A stretch of 64,000 nt of DNA from Methylobacterium adhaesivum (GTDB lineage: Bacteria; Pseudomonadota; Alphaproteobacteria; Rhizobiales; Beijerinckiaceae): NCBI RefSeq assembly GCF_022179065.1, contig NZ_BPQD01000025.1:91587-155586 (forward strand). The letters are read 5' to 3'. The notes below the pieces were generated by a model. The model worked only from the letters and a program-made list of their open reading frames with translations. It was not told where the DNA came from and searched no databases. Position 1 is the first letter of the stretch; each line of letters begins with the position of its first letter. A program made the translations under genes and the position numbers. Shown piece by piece: positions 7,225 through 17,546 of this stretch.

Positions 7225-9804
7225 TCAGAACTGACGCAGGTAGGAAGCCGGCTTGCGACCGAGAATGCGCCAGGTTCCAGCGAGGCCCAGAACGATGGCG
7301 AACGCCACCGCCACGGCAGCGACTACGAGGGGACCGGAGAGAGCGAGAGTAAAGTCGAGCTTCATCACCCGGGTGACGATGATCCACCCGGCCAGGGTTC
7401 CGGCGAGGAGACCGAACAGGGCCGTGGCGAGGCCGAGAGCCCCGTATTCGAGGGTGTAGGCGGCCAGCAGCCGGCCCCGCGTCGCGCCGAGCACCTTCAG
7501 CACCACGGCGTCGTAGAGGCGGGCGCGGTGGCCCGCCGCCAGGGCACCGGCCAGGACGAACAGGCTCGCCACCACGGCGATGCCGCTCGCTCCCCGGATT
7601 GCCAGGACGAGCTTGCCGACGACGTCGTTGACGGCTTCCAGGGCCTCCTTGACCCGGATGCTGGTGACGGAGGGGTAGGCCCGGGCGACGTCGCGCAGGA
7701 TCACCGCCTCCGCCTTCGCGTCGGGGCCGTTCGGCAGGGTGAGGGTCGCGAGATCCGAGTGCGGCGCCCCCCGGAAGGTGCCGGGCGAGAACACCATCAC
7801 GAAGTTGATGCCAAGTGAGCGCCATTCGACCTTGCGTAGGTTGGCGACCTTGGCGGTCAGGGTCCGCCCGAGGACGTTCACCGTCACGGTACTTCCCACG
7901 GCGAGGTTGAGGCTGCGGGCGAGTTCGGCGTCGAAGGAGACGAGGGGTGTGCGGGCCTCCTCGGCGTTCCACCACGTGCCGGCGACGAGGCGCGAGCCCT
8001 CGGGGATATCCTCCGCGTAGGTGATGCCCCGGTCGCCGTCGAGAACCCAGGCGGCATCCTCGGGGGGCTTGATCGCGGCGGCGGGTACGCCGTCGAGGGC
8101 GGTGATCCGCCCCCGCATCATCGGAACGCGCTCGATTTTGGCGCCGGGCGCCTGAGCCCCGAGGAAGGCATGGAAGCTGTCGGAATCGGCGGCCGGAATG
8201 TCGAGGAAGAACAGGTTCGGGGCCCGGGCCGGCAGGGAGTTGCTCAGGGTGTTGCGGACATTGGCATCGATGAGGCTGAGGGCGACGAGGAGCGTCACGC
8301 CGAGCCCGAGAGACAGGACGATGGCCGGGGTGAGCGCGCCGGGCCGGTGCAGGTTGGCGAGCGCCAGGCGGGGCGCGGCCGAACGCGGATGCGGCAACCG
8401 TCGCGCCACCGCCATGATGCCGAACGCCACGAGTCGCAGTAGGCCGAACGCGACGGCTGCGGCGACGATGAAGATGAGGGCCAGGCGTTTGTCGAAGGCG
8501 GTGACGAGGGCGAGGGCGACGAGGAAGGCCAGGGCGGCTCCCAGGATGACGCGGTAGCGCAAGCGGGTCTTCACCGAGCCCGGATCGACCACGTCGCGGA
8601 ACAGCCCCGAGACGGGAATGTCGTGGGCGCGGCCGAGGGGCGTGATCGCGAAGGCGAGGGCCGTCGACAGACCGTAGGCGGCCGCGAGGACGAGCTCGCC
8701 CGGCGCCACCGTCGGGTTCAGGGGGAGCGGCAGGGCGTCGTGGAACAGGGCATCGAGGGCGAAGGGCAGGCCCGCACCGATGCCGAGGCCGAGGGCAGTG
8801 CCGAGCCCCGCGATGAGCATCACCTGAGTGAGGTAGAGGGCGACCACCTGCCCGCCGGGGGCGCCGACGCTTTTCAGGGTCGCGATAGAGCCGCGCTTGC
8901 GCTCGACGAAGGCCGCGACGGCATTGCCGACGCCGACGCCGCCGACGATGAGGGCCGTGAGGCCGACGAGCGTGAGGAACTGGGTGAACCGCTCGATGCT
9001 CTTGGCGAAGCGCGGATCGGCATTGGAGCGCGCACGCATTTCCCAACCGGCCTCGGGAGCGGCGGCCGCGATGGCGGCGGCGCGGCGTGCGAGCTCGGCA
9101 TCGCTCACATCCGGCAACTGGAGACGGTAGCTCCACCGGTTGAGGCTGCCCGGCTGGACGAGACCCGTGGCATCGAGGGCGGCGCGGGACACGATGACCC
9201 GAGGACCGAAGCCGATGCCGTTGGCGATGCGGTCGGGTTCCGAGACCAGGGTGGCGCGGATCACGATCGGTGTGCCCGCGACGGTGATGCGGTCCCCGAC
9301 CCGGAGGTCGAGGCGGGTGAGGAGGACGGGATCGACGACGGCGCCGTAGGCCCCCTCCTCCTCGGCGAGGAGGCTCGCCAGGGGGGCGGCGGGTTCGGTG
9401 ACGAGATCGCCGGTCGCCGGGTAGCCGTCCGCCACGGCCTTGAGTTCGATGAGCGCCGCGCCCTTGTCGCCGCCGGCAAGCGCCATGGCGCGCAGGGTCG
9501 TCACCACGGTGACCCGCCCCTGCGCCGAGAGCACGGCGCGTTCCTCCGGCGTCGCCTCGCGGTTGATGAGACTGTAGGTGAGGTCGCCACCGAGGATGCG
9601 CGCGCCCTCGCGTCCGAGGCCATCCGTCAGCGAGCGGGCGATGGACGCGACGCCCGCGATGGCGGCGACGCCCAACGCGATGCAGGCGATGAAGACGGCA
9701 AAACCCGACAGGCCGCCGCGCAGCTCCCGCAAGGCGAGGCGCAACGTCAGGGGCAGGCCGGGTCGGCGGACGCGGGCGGGCGCGGCGGTGACGGTTCCGT
9801 GCAT
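7225..9804 (-). CDS. ABC transporter permease, FtsX/YbbP-like (large MacB-type)
   Basis: An 859-residue membrane protein with the YbbP layout: an N-terminal helix (SGFAVFIACIALGVAAIAGVASI), a periplasmic domain, a first FtsX core (LTLVGLTALIVGGVGVGNAVAAFVERKRGSIATLKSVGA), and two middle helices. A second periplasmic domain and a second FtsX core (YDAVVLKVLGATRGRLLAAY) follow. The start is ATG 9804, two bases after the ATPase stop, so the two are cotranslated. Such pairs move lipids or release envelope substrates rather than import nutrients. tesA on the other strand completes the usual ybbA-ybbP-tesA neighbourhood. Confidence 0.9.
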   Translation of the reverse strand: MHGTVTAAPARVRRPGLPLTLRLALRELRGGLSGFAVFIACIALGVAAIAGVASIARSLTDGLGREGARILGGDLTYSLINREATPEERAVLSAQGRVTVVTTLRAMALAGGDKGAALIELKAVADGYPATGDLVTEPAAPLASLLAEEEGAYGAVVDPVLLTRLDLRVGDRITVAGTPIVIRATLVSEPDRIANGIGFGPRVIVSRAALDATGLVQPGSLNRWSYRLQLPDVSDAELARRAAAIAAAAPEAGWEMRARSNADPRFAKSIERFTQFLTLVGLTALIVGGVGVGNAVAAFVERKRGSIATLKSVGAPGGQVVALYLTQVMLIAGLGTALGLGIGAGLPFALDALFHDALPLPLNPTVAPGELVLAAAYGLSTALAFAITPLGRAHDIPVSGLFRDVVDPGSVKTRLRYRVILGAALAFLVALALVTAFDKRLALIFIVAAAVAFGLLRLVAFGIMAVARRLPHPRSAAPRLALANLHRPGALTPAIVLSLGLGVTLLVALSLIDANVRNTLSNSLPARAPNLFFLDIPAADSDSFHAFLGAQAPGAKIERVPMMRGRITALDGVPAAAIKPPEDAAWVLDGDRGITYAEDIPEGSRLVAGTWWNAEEARTPLVSFDAELARSLNLAVGSTVTVNVLGRTLTAKVANLRKVEWRSLGINFVMVFSPGTFRGAPHSDLATLTLPNGPDAKAEAVILRDVARAYPSVTSIRVKEALEAVNDVVGKLVLAIRGASGIAVVASLFVLAGALAAGHRARLYDAVVLKVLGATRGRLLAAYTLEYGALGLATALFGLLAGTLAGWIIVTRVMKLDFTLALSGPLVVAAVAVAFAIVLGLAGTWRILGRKPASYLRQF

Positions 9805-9806
9805 GA

Positions 9807-10514
9807 TCAGGCCGCCAGGGCCGCTTCGACGCGACCGGAGCGCAGGCTCACGGTCCGGTCGCAGAGCCGGGCGAGGCCGGGATCGTGGGTCACGAGAACG
9901 AGGGTGGCCCCCCGGTCGCGCTTCAGGGTGAACAGCAGGTCGACGATCTGCCGGCCCGTCGCCTCGTCGAGATTGCCCGTGGGCTCGTCGGCGACGAGGA
10001 TCGCCGGATCGGGCGCAATGGCCCGGGCGATGGCGACGCGTTGCTGCTCGCCGCCCGAGAGCTGGGCGGGATAGTGGTGGAGGCGGTGGCCGAGGCCGAC
10101 GGCCTCGAGTTCCGCCTTGGCCCGTGCCTGGGCTTCGGGCTTGTCGGCGAGTTCGAGGGGCAGCGCCACGTTCTCCAGGGCCGTCATGGTCGGCACGAGG
10201 TGGAAGGCCTGGAACACGATGCCGATGCGCCGACCGCGAAACCGCGCCAGGGCATCCTCGTCGAGGCCGCCGAGATCGGTGCCTTCCACCACGATGGAGC
10301 CCGAATCCGGACGCTCCAGGCCGGCGATCACCATAAGGAGAGTCGATTTGCCGGAGCCCGACGGACCGACGAGGCCCACCGCCTCGCCCGCCGCGACATC
10401 GAGGGTGATTCCCCGCAGGACGTGGACGCGGGCCGCACCGCGTCCGAGGCTGAGATCGAGGCCGGCGAGGGAAATGGCGGAGGGGCTGCGGGCGGGGTCG
10501 GCCTTGCCGGACAT
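9807..10514 (-). CDS. ybbA: ABC transporter ATP-binding protein, YbbA-like (LolD family)
   Basis: This 235-residue protein has a full nucleotide-binding domain: Walker A GPSGSGKST, Q-loop FQAFHLVPTMT, signature LSGGEQQRVAIARAIA, Walker B ILVADEPTGNLDE and the H-loop THD. It pairs with the permease immediately downstream. It is divergent from the esterase tesA, as in many Gram-negative bacteria. Confidence 0.92.
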   Translation of the reverse strand: MSGKADPARSPSAISLAGLDLSLGRGAARVHVLRGITLDVAAGEAVGLVGPSGSGKSTLLMVIAGLERPDSGSIVVEGTDLGGLDEDALARFRGRRIGIVFQAFHLVPTMTALENVALPLELADKPEAQARAKAELEAVGLGHRLHHYPAQLSGGEQQRVAIARAIAPDPAILVADEPTGNLDEATGRQIVDLLFTLKRDRGATLVLVTHDPGLARLCDRTVSLRSGRVEAALAA

Positions 10515-10646
10515 CGATGGGAAACCGATCTGTGCGGGGATAGGAATGAAGCGGAGCAGAGTCGGGGGTTTGCTGGAATGTGTCGGTGCTCAGAGTCACG
10601 TCCGGCCGGTACGGCCTTTCGAGCCGCGCGGCAGCGCCTCGCCGAT

Positions 10647-11327
10647 ATGGCTCGTGGGGCCGCGCGGCGCCACGGTCGCGGCTGCATGGTCGGCCTGATG
10701 GCGCTCTTTGCCGCACTGGGTCTCACCGCCTCCCCCGGATGGACGGCGTCGGGCGAACGGCCCGTATCCCTCGTGGCTTTCGGCGACAGCCTCACTGCCG
10801 GCTACCGGTTGCCCGGCACGGCCGCGTTTCCCGCGGTCCTCGAACGCGTGCTGCGGGACAAGGGCCGGGCCGTCACCGTCGCCAACGCAGGCGTCTCGGG
10901 TGACACCAGCACGGGCGGCCTCGACCGCCTCGACTGGTCGGTGCCCGACGGGACGGATGGGGTGATCCTCGAACTCGGCGCCAACGACATGCTGCGGGGT
11001 ACCGATCCGGCCGTGACCCGCAAGGCGCTCGACACCATCATCGCCCGGCTCAAGGCGCGCAACATTCCGGTGATGCTCGCCGGCATGAAGGCCTCGTCCA
11101 ATCTCGGCCCGGATTACGTCGCGCGGTTCGATGCAATCTATCCCGACCTCGCGCGGACGCATGGGCTCATCCTCTACCCGTTCTTCCTCGACGGGATCGC
11201 GGGCGACAAGGCCTACAATCTCGACGACCGGCTTCATCCCAATGTGAAGGGCGTCGAGACGATCGTCGCGGGCATTCTGCCGAGCGTCGAGACCTTCCTC
11301 GACCGTCTCCAGGCGGTGAGCCGCTGA
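10647..11327 (+). CDS. tesA: Arylesterase / lysophospholipase L1-like, TesA family (SGNH hydrolase)
   Basis: About 226 residues. A basic, hydrophobic N terminus (GCMVGLMALFAALGLTASPGWTA) is a likely signal peptide for the periplasm. SGNH blocks are present: block I VAFGDSLTAGYRLP with catalytic Ser, Gly in NAGVSGDTS, Asn in LELGANDMLRG, and the Asp/His pair in DDRLHPN. ATG 10647 is used; ATG 10686 would also keep the signal peptide and neither has a clear Shine-Dalgarno. The stop overlaps the thpR start (TGATG), so the two are coupled. Confidence 0.88.
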   Translation: MARGAARRHGRGCMVGLMALFAALGLTASPGWTASGERPVSLVAFGDSLTAGYRLPGTAAFPAVLERVLRDKGRAVTVANAGVSGDTSTGGLDRLDWSVPDGTDGVILELGANDMLRGTDPAVTRKALDTIIARLKARNIPVMLAGMKASSNLGPDYVARFDAIYPDLARTHGLILYPFFLDGIAGDKAYNLDDRLHPNVKGVETIVAGILPSVETFLDRLQAVSR

Positions 11328-11869
11328 TGCCGCGCCTGTTCACCGGGATCGAGGTACCGGCCGATGTGGGCGAAGCCTTGGCGCGGGCGCGCGGCGCCCT
11401 CACCGGAGCCCGCTGGATCGAGCCGACGGACTATCACGTCACCCTGCGGTTCCTCGGCGACGTGGACGAGACCGTGGCGCAGGCCCTCCACGAGGGGCTC
11501 GTCGCCGCGCGGGTGCGCCCGCCCCTCAATCTCGTTCTCGACGGCCTCGGGGTGTTCGGAGGCGACAAGCCACGCTCGCTCCTCGCCACCGTCGCGTCCG
11601 ATCCGACGCTGACCGACTTACAGGCCGAACACGAGCGCCTCGCACGGGATGCCGGAGCGGCGCCCGACACGCGCCGGTTCACGCCCCACGTCACCCTGGC
11701 GCGCCTCGCCCGTCAGGTCCGTGCCCCGGACGTGGCGCGGTATCTCTCGGAAGCCGGCTTCTTCCCGCCCCAGCATTTCACCGCGACGCGGATCGCCCTG
11801 TTCTCGGCCCGTGCCTCCACCGGCGGCGGCCCCTACCTCGTCGAGTCCGCCTATCCGCTGGACGGCTGA
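11327..11869 (+). CDS. thpR: RNA 2',3'-cyclic phosphodiesterase (2H family)
   Basis: This 180-residue protein has the two HxTx motifs of the 2H phosphoesterase superfamily, YHVTLRFLGD near residue 36 and PHVTLARL near 119. The N terminus PRLFTGIEVP and C terminus FSARASTGGGPYLVESAYPL match ThpR/LigT proteins. It opens 2',3'-cyclic phosphates to 2'-phosphates on RNA. It overlaps tesA by one base. Confidence 0.93.
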   Translation: MPRLFTGIEVPADVGEALARARGALTGARWIEPTDYHVTLRFLGDVDETVAQALHEGLVAARVRPPLNLVLDGLGVFGGDKPRSLLATVASDPTLTDLQAEHERLARDAGAAPDTRRFTPHVTLARLARQVRAPDVARYLSEAGFFPPQHFTATRIALFSARASTGGGPYLVESAYPLDG

Positions 11870-11881
11870 GGCCCTCCGTCT

Positions 11882-13207
11882 TTACGCGGGTCGGGGCGTC
11901 GCCAGAATCTTGTCGACGCGGCGGCCGTCCATATCCACCACCTCGAAGCGCCAACCGTGGGTCTCGAAGGCATCGCCGGCCGCAGGGATCCGCCCGAGCT
12001 GGAAGATGACGAACCCGGCGAGGGTGGCGAAATCCTCTGTGTTGGGGTGCTCCGCAAAGGCGAGGCGCTCGAAGGCCTGCCCAGCCGGCATCATCCCGTC
12101 GATGAGCAGCGACCCATCCTCGCGTTCGACCACCGCCGGCTCGTCGCCGATCTCCGGGATGTCGCCCGCGATGGCCTCGAGCAGATCGGTCTGGGTGACG
12201 ATCCCCTCCAGGCTGCCATACTCGTCCACCACGATGGCCATGCGCACGGGCTGGGCCTGGAAGATCTCCAGCACCGCCAGGATCGATAGGCTCTCGTGGA
12301 CGACGATGGGCGGCTGCGTCGCGGCCAGGACATCGATGGCGTTGCCGTCGAGCACCTGGTTCAGGAGGTCCTGCTTGCGCACCACGCCGACAACCTCGTC
12401 GACCTGGGAGCGGCTGACGACGATCTGGGCATGGTCGCACTCGCGCACGGCCTTCAAGATCGCGGCTCGGTCGTCATCGGCATCGACCCACTCGACCTCG
12501 TGACGCGGGGTGATGATGTCACGAACCTTGCGCTCGCCGATCGAGAAGATGCGCTCCACCGCCTCCTGCTGCGCTTCTTGAATCAGCCCGGCTTCCTGGC
12601 TCGCCTGGATGAGGAGGTTCAGTTCCGCCGTGGAGTGCAGGGAGCCCTCGCCGTGGCCGGCCTTGAGGCCGCACAGGCGCACGACGCCGTTCCCGAGCCC
12701 GTTGAGGAACAGGATCGCCGGACGGAACACGAACAGGAACAGGCTGAGCGGCCGCACCACCGTGAGGGCCGTGCGCTCGCTGCGCTGGAGCGCGAGGCTC
12801 TTCGGTGCGAGCTCGCCGAGCACGATGTGCAGGGCGGTGATGATGACGAACGAGATCGCCACCGCGATGGTATGGGAGGCCACCACGCCCGCAGTGGACG
12901 GGAGCCAAGCCACCGCCGGTTCGATGAGGTGCGCGAGCGCCGGTTCGCCCACCCAGCCGAGGGCCAGGGACGAGATGGTGATGCCGAGCTGGGTCGCGGC
13001 CAGATGCGCGTCGAGGTGGTCGGTGGCGCGCTGGAGGGCCTTTGCGTTCGTCCGCCGTTCGGTGACGAGCTCGGACACCCTGCTGCGCCGCACGGAGACG
13101 AGGGCGAACTCGGCGGCCACGAAGAACCCGTTGGCCAGCACGAGGACGAGAACGGCAACGAGGCCAAGGCCGGTTGCCCACGCTTGATCGGAAATCGTCG
13201 TCTCCAC
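11882..13207 (-). CDS. CNNM-domain, CBS-pair and CorC/HlyC-domain membrane protein (hemolysin C family)
   Basis: This 441-residue protein has an N-terminal DUF21/CNNM transmembrane domain (about residues 10-190, with NGFFVAAEFALVSVRRSRV and LGELAPKSLAL). A CBS pair follows at about 205-335 (RKVRDIITPR, MAIVVDEYGSLEGIVTQTDLLEAIAGDI), and then a CorC/HlyC FAD-like domain to the end. Family members are implicated in magnesium and other divalent-cation homeostasis; 'hemolysin' is a historical label. It converges with thpR, 12 bases apart. Confidence 0.92.
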   Translation of the reverse strand: METTISDQAWATGLGLVAVLVLVLANGFFVAAEFALVSVRRSRVSELVTERRTNAKALQRATDHLDAHLAATQLGITISSLALGWVGEPALAHLIEPAVAWLPSTAGVVASHTIAVAISFVIITALHIVLGELAPKSLALQRSERTALTVVRPLSLFLFVFRPAILFLNGLGNGVVRLCGLKAGHGEGSLHSTAELNLLIQASQEAGLIQEAQQEAVERIFSIGERKVRDIITPRHEVEWVDADDDRAAILKAVRECDHAQIVVSRSQVDEVVGVVRKQDLLNQVLDGNAIDVLAATQPPIVVHESLSILAVLEIFQAQPVRMAIVVDEYGSLEGIVTQTDLLEAIAGDIPEIGDEPAVVEREDGSLLIDGMMPAGQAFERLAFAEHPNTEDFATLAGFVIFQLGRIPAAGDAFETHGWRFEVVDMDGRRVDKILATPRPA

Positions 13208-13311
13208 CGCTCGGGTCGCGGCGGCAGATCTAACAGTTGTGCTTCACGGGGCCAATCGCCCCAGGCGCGCCGCTCGCAGTAATCTGACGCGTCGTCAGCG
13301 AGGGACCCCGG

Positions 13312-14334
13312 TCACAGGCGGCGCAGGGCCACGCTTTCGATGCGATGACTCGCGCCCTTGGCGAGGATGAGGCTCGCGCGCTGGCGCGTCGGCAGGATGT
13401 TGTCGCGCAGGTTGGGCAGGTTGATGGTCGTCCAGAGATTGTCGGCGATCTCGAGGGCCTCGGCCTCCGTCACCTCGGCGTAGCGCCGGAAATAGGATAG
13501 GGGATCGCGGAAAGCCGTCTGGCGCAGGCGCAGGAAGCGGTTGACGTACCAGCGATGCAGATCGTCCTCGTGGCCGTCGAGGTAGATCGAGAAATCGAAG
13601 AAATCCGACACGAACGGGATCGCCGTGCCGTCGCGGGGCAGGCGCGCGGGCTGAAGCACGTTCAGGCCCTCGACGATGAGGATGTCGGGGGATTCCACCA
13701 CCCGCTCCTCGCCCGGCACGACGTCGTAGACGAGGTGCGAATAGAGGGGGGCGGCGACCCGCTTCTTGCCGGCCTTGATGTCGGTGAGGAAACGTAGCAG
13801 GGCGGCGGTGTCGTAGCTCTCCGGAAAGCCCTTGCGGTCCATGGCATCCATGGCCTTGAGCTCGGCATTGGGCAGCAGGAACCCGTCCGTGGTGATGAGG
13901 TCGACCTTCGGCGTGTTGGGCCAGCGCGCCAGGAGGGCCTTGAGCACTCGCGCGGTGGTGGACTTGCCCACCGCCACGGAGCCCGCGACCCCGATGATGT
14001 AGGGAACCTTGGTCTCGTGCTCGGCCATGAGGAAGCGCTGGGTCGCCTTGAACAACCCCTGCGTCGCCGCGACGTAGAGGGAGAGCAGGCGCGAAAGCGG
14101 CAGATAGATCGCCTCCACCTCCTCCACCGAGATCGGGTCGTTGAGGGATTGCAGCCGTGTCACGTCCTCGGCCCCCAGCGTCAGGGGCGTGTCGGCGCGC
14201 AGCTGCGCCCATTCCTCGCGGGTGAAGAGACGGTAGGGTGAGAGCCGTTCGGGGCCGAGACCGGTGACGGGATCCTGCCCCACGGCGGGATCGCGCTCCA
14301 CGTGCGGAGCCACGCCGATGGCCGCCTCCGTCAT
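13312..14334 (-). CDS. coaA: Type I pantothenate kinase
   Basis: This 340-residue protein has the P-loop GSVAVGKST near residue 125, followed by [13 protein letters not shown] and KGFPESYD, with [31 protein letters not shown] near the C terminus. These are CoaA signatures. It phosphorylates pantothenate, the first committed step to CoA. The ATG at 14334 overlaps the hisE stop by four bases, placing coaA at the end of the his operon as in many Rhizobiales. Confidence 0.95.
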   Translation of the reverse strand: MTEAAIGVAPHVERDPAVGQDPVTGLGPERLSPYRLFTREEWAQLRADTPLTLGAEDVTRLQSLNDPISVEEVEAIYLPLSRLLSLYVAATQGLFKATQRFLMAEHETKVPYIIGVAGSVAVGKSTTARVLKALLARWPNTPKVDLITTDGFLLPNAELKAMDAMDRKGFPESYDTAALLRFLTDIKAGKKRVAAPLYSHLVYDVVPGEERVVESPDILIVEGLNVLQPARLPRDGTAIPFVSDFFDFSIYLDGHEDDLHRWYVNRFLRLRQTAFRDPLSYFRRYAEVTEAEALEIADNLWTTINLPNLRDNILPTRQRASLILAKGASHRIESVALRRL

Positions 14335-14654
14335 GTATGCCTCCGGGCGGCCTTCTCGGCGATGCCGCTCTGGGCGGTGCGCCGCTCGAGTTCCGCCATG
14401 ACCTCGTCGAGGGCGACGCCGCCGGCCCGCAGCAGCACCACGAGATGGTAGAGCACGTCCGCCGCTTCGCTCACGAGGCCGGCCCGATCCCCCTGCACGG
14501 CGGCGATGGCCGCCTCGACGGCCTCTTCGCCGAGCTTCTTCGCTGGCTTCGCCGGTCCACCGGCGAGCAGTTTCGCGGTGTAGGATTGGTCGGCCGGGGC
14601 CTTGGCGCGGTCCGCCACGAGGGCGTCGAGGTCTGCGAGGGTGAAGTCGGTCAT
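14331..14654 (-). CDS. hisE: Phosphoribosyl-ATP pyrophosphatase
   Basis: This 107-residue all-alpha MazG-like enzyme has the metal-binding segment [18 protein letters not shown] and [13 protein letters not shown], both standard for HisE. It hydrolyses phosphoribosyl-ATP in histidine synthesis. It is a stand-alone HisE rather than a HisIE fusion, as usual in alphaproteobacteria. Confidence 0.95.
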   Translation of the reverse strand: MTDFTLADLDALVADRAKAPADQSYTAKLLAGGPAKPAKKLGEEAVEAAIAAVQGDRAGLVSEAADVLYHLVVLLRAGGVALDEVMAELERRTAQSGIAEKAARRHT

Positions 14655-14766
14655 GCGGTCCCGGGTCCCGGCGTGCTGGACTTATCGTGCCACTCCCTGA
14701 AGAAAGTTGCACCGGCGGTTGTGGCGAAGGTCCGGTGATGGGGCAAGCCGCTCCCCGGTCCCCGCG

Positions 14767-15543
14767 TCAGGCGTCGCGGCGCATGGCGAGACCGGCCGCC
14801 GCCATGTGCGCCTTGGCCTCGGCTACGCTGTGCTGCCCGAAATGGAAGATTGACGCCGCGAGCACCGCGCTGGCATGCCCGTCCCGCACCCCGGCCACGA
14901 GGTCGTCGAGGCCGCCGACGCCGCCGGATGCGATCACTGGCACGCTCACGGCATCGGCGATGGCACGGGTGAGCGCGAGGTCGTAGCCGGAGCGCATCCC
15001 GTCGCGGTCCATGGAGGTGACGAGGAGTTCGCCGGCGCCCCGCGCGGTCACCGTGCGGGCGAACGCGATGGCGTCGAGCCCCGTGGCCTTGCGCCCGCCA
15101 TGGGTGAAGATCTGCCACGCCTCCGGTTCGCCCGGCACCGAGGTGCGCTTGGCATCGATGGCCACCACGATGCACTGGCTGCCGAACTTCTCTGCGCCGC
15201 GCGCCACGAAATCGGGATCGTTCACGGCGGCGGTGTTGATCGAGACCTTATCGGCCCCGGCGAGTAGAAGCGTGCGGATGTCCGCCACCGTGCGAATGCC
15301 GCCGCCGACGGTGAGCGGCATGAAGCAGGCCTCCGCCGTGCGGCTGACCACGTCAAGGAGCGTACCCCGGTCCTCGTGGCTCGCGGTGATGTCGAGGAAG
15401 CAGAGCTCGTCGGCCCCGGCCGCGTCGTAGGCTTTGGCCGCCTCGACGGGATCGCCGGCGTCGCGCAGTTCGAGGAACTGCACGCCCTTGACGACGCGGC
15501 CGTCCTTGACGTCGAGGCAGGGGATGATGCGGGTCTTGAGCAC
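14767..15543 (-). CDS. hisF: Imidazole glycerol phosphate synthase cyclase subunit
   Basis: This 258-residue beta/alpha barrel starts [23 protein letters not shown], with catalytic Asp in CLDV and in [14 protein letters not shown]. Phosphate-binding motifs are [11 protein letters not shown] and VIASGGVGG. It joins with HisH to make imidazole glycerol phosphate and AICAR. It sits between hisA and hisE on the same strand. Confidence 0.97.
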   Translation of the reverse strand: MLKTRIIPCLDVKDGRVVKGVQFLELRDAGDPVEAAKAYDAAGADELCFLDITASHEDRGTLLDVVSRTAEACFMPLTVGGGIRTVADIRTLLLAGADKVSINTAAVNDPDFVARGAEKFGSQCIVVAIDAKRTSVPGEPEAWQIFTHGGRKATGLDAIAFARTVTARGAGELLVTSMDRDGMRSGYDLALTRAIADAVSVPVIASGGVGGLDDLVAGVRDGHASAVLAASIFHFGQHSVAEAKAHMAAAGLAMRRDA

Positions 15544-15564
15544 GATGGTTCTCCCGCGGCGCGG

Positions 15565-16326
15565 TCAGGCGGCCGCGCCGCCCTTCGTCCTGCCGCCTTT
15601 GGCTCTGGCGATGGCCGCGAGGGCCTCGCGCGGGTCGATGCGGCCGTCATAAAGGGCGCGTCCGGTGATGGCGCCGGCCAGCAGCGCGCAGTCGGGTTCG
15701 AGGAGGCGATGCACGTCGTCGATGGACGCGAGGCCTCCGGAGGCGATGACGGGAATCGTCACGGCACGGGCGAGCCCCAGGGTCATCTCGATGTTGAGGC
15801 CCTTGAGGATGCCGTCGCGGGCGATGTCCGTGTAGATGATGGCCGCGACGCCGGCATCCTCGAAGCGGCGGCCGAGCTCTTCCGCGGTCATGCTCGACGT
15901 CTTGGCCCAGCCCTCGACGGCGACGCGTCCGTCCTTGGCATCGATGCCGACGGCGATCTTGCCGGGATAGAGGCGTGCCGCCTCGTGCACGAAGGCCGGA
16001 TCCCGCACGGCGGCCGTGCCGATGATGACCCGGCTGACGCCCTTGGCGAGCCAGGCCTCCAGGGTCTTCATCTCGCGGATGCCGCCGCCGAGCTGCACGG
16101 GGAGCTTGGTGCGGGCGAGAATCGCATCGACGGCGCCGGCATTCATCGGCGCGCCGGCGAAGGCTCCGTCGAGATCTACCACGTGGAGCCAGGAGAAGCC
16201 CTGTTCCTCGAAGACGGCGGCCTGGGCGGCCGGATCGTCGCTGAAGACGATGGCCTGGGCCATGTCGCCCTGCACGAGGCGAACGCAGCGCCCTTCCTTG
16301 AGATCGATGGCCGGGAACAGGATCAC
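15565..16326 (-). CDS. hisA: ProFAR isomerase (1-(5-phosphoribosyl)-5-[(5-phosphoribosylamino)methylideneamino]imidazole-4-carboxamide isomerase)
   Basis: This 253-residue barrel paralogous to HisF begins (M)[16 protein letters not shown] with catalytic Asp in AIDL, then [18 protein letters not shown] (second catalytic Asp) and VIASGGLAS. The start is the GTG at 16326; the open frame extends upstream into hisH but without a suitable start or family sequence. It supplies the HisF substrate. Confidence 0.94.
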   Translation of the reverse strand: MILFPAIDLKEGRCVRLVQGDMAQAIVFSDDPAAQAAVFEEQGFSWLHVVDLDGAFAGAPMNAGAVDAILARTKLPVQLGGGIREMKTLEAWLAKGVSRVIIGTAAVRDPAFVHEAARLYPGKIAVGIDAKDGRVAVEGWAKTSSMTAEELGRRFEDAGVAAIIYTDIARDGILKGLNIEMTLGLARAVTIPVIASGGLASIDDVHRLLEPDCALLAGAITGRALYDGRIDPREALAAIARAKGGRTKGGAAA

Positions 16327-16372
16327 GCGTCGGTTCGCTTTCGGGCTATGCGTGGCATCAAGGCAGCCCCGC

Positions 16373-17035
16373 TCAGGGGCGCCACAGCAGGAAGTTGGCG
16401 AGGAGCGCGAGGCCGAGGCGCTGGCTCTTCTCTGGGTGAAACTGCGTGCCGGCAATGTTGTCACGCGCCACCATGGCGGTGACCGGGCCGCCGTAATCGC
16501 TGTGCGCCACAGTGTCCGCGCCGTTCAGTGGACGTAGCGCGAAGCTGTGGACGAAGTAGGCATGCAGGCCGTCGTCGCCCGTCGGGATCCCCGACAGCAG
16601 GGCATGGTCGCGGTCGGTCGTCAGGGTGTTCCACCCCATATGCGGCACCTTAAGCGCCGGATCGGACGGGCGGATCGGGGCGACGTCACCCGGGATCCAG
16701 TCGAGGCCCGGTGTGGTCGCGTATTCGAGGCCATGGGACGCGAGCAGCTGCATGCCGACGCAGATGCCGAGGAACGGACGCGCCCGGGTCCTGGCCGCAT
16801 GCGTCATGGCCTCGACCATGCCCGGCACGGCGTCGAGCCCAGCCCGGCAATCGGCATAGGCGCCCACACCCGGCAGCACGACCCGGTCAGCCGCCGCCAC
16901 CGCCTCGGCCTCGGAGGTCAGCAGGATACGGGTCCCGTCGAGGCCGGCCTCGCGGGCGGCGCGCTCGAAGGCCTTGACCGCCGAGTGCAGGTTGCCCGAG
17001 CCGTAATCGATGATTGCGACGGTCTCGCTCGTCAC
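16373..17035 (-). CDS. hisH: Imidazole glycerol phosphate synthase glutamine amidotransferase subunit
   Basis: This 220-residue class I glutaminase has the nucleophile motif [11 protein letters not shown] (Cys near residue 93), the oxyanion motif [10 protein letters not shown] near residue 54, and the His/Glu pair in TQFHPEKSQ near the C terminus. It provides ammonia to HisF. It overlaps the upstream DUF2628 gene by four bases, so translation is probably coupled. Confidence 0.95.
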   Translation of the reverse strand: MTSETVAIIDYGSGNLHSAVKAFERAAREAGLDGTRILLTSEAEAVAAADRVVLPGVGAYADCRAGLDAVPGMVEAMTHAARTRARPFLGICVGMQLLASHGLEYATTPGLDWIPGDVAPIRPSDPALKVPHMGWNTLTTDRDHALLSGIPTGDDGLHAYFVHSFALRPLNGADTVAHSDYGGPVTAMVARDNIAGTQFHPEKSQRLGLALLANFLLWRP

Positions 17036-17517
17036 CGCCCGCCCTCGCTGAGCGGAAACATCCCGATGGCCGGCTCATTCGGCCTGGACGGAGCGCGGGT
17101 GTGGGGGGCGAGCGCCGGGCGCGCCGGGGCTGCGCCGTCGAGCCAGCGCGTCGCGGCCTTCATCTCGGCTTCCTCCAGACTGCCCGCCAGCACCGCATCG
17201 CGGACGGGGCGGCCGCGGCTGGCATAGGTCCAGCGCCGAAGGGACGAGGCTTCGAGACCGACGAGCAGGAGCACCAGCACCGTCACGACGAATCCGGCAA
17301 ACGGCGTGAGACCAGCCATATGCCCGGCGAATGCCGTCGCGACGAGGAGCCCGAGGACTCCCAGCGCCGCGAGCCAGAGGCGATGATAGAGAAACCAGAG
17401 AGGCCCGAAGGCGAACGCCGCCCAGGACAGGCCATCCGGCACGAGGTGCGCGCGCTCGAGGCCGTGCGCCTCTCCGGCGACGGCGTCCCGATCGAGATGC
17501 AACGTATAGGTGCGCAT
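17032..17517 (-). CDS. DUF2628 membrane protein within the his operon
   Basis: This 161-residue protein has a short soluble N terminus ([13 protein letters not shown]), then [17 protein letters not shown], which is the DUF2628 signature. Two or three membrane helices and a Pro/Ala-rich tail follow. The function is unknown, but the gene commonly lies between hisB and hisH in this bacterial group. It overlaps hisH by four bases. Nothing in the sequence suggests catalysis in histidine synthesis. Confidence 0.85.
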   Translation of the reverse strand: MRTYTLHLDRDAVAGEAHGLERAHLVPDGLSWAAFAFGPLWFLYHRLWLAALGVLGLLVATAFAGHMAGLTPFAGFVVTVLVLLLVGLEASSLRRWTYASRGRPVRDAVLAGSLEEAEMKAATRWLDGAAPARPALAPHTRAPSRPNEPAIGMFPLSEGGR

Positions 17518-17546
17518 GGCGTATCCTTTCGTCCGGACCGGCGCGG

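Noticed and set aside
13284-13298. Perfect inverted repeat CTGACG-CGT-CGTCAG near the coaA stop
   Set aside because: Short, without a T run and between two genes of the same direction; could be chance, so not listed as a feature.
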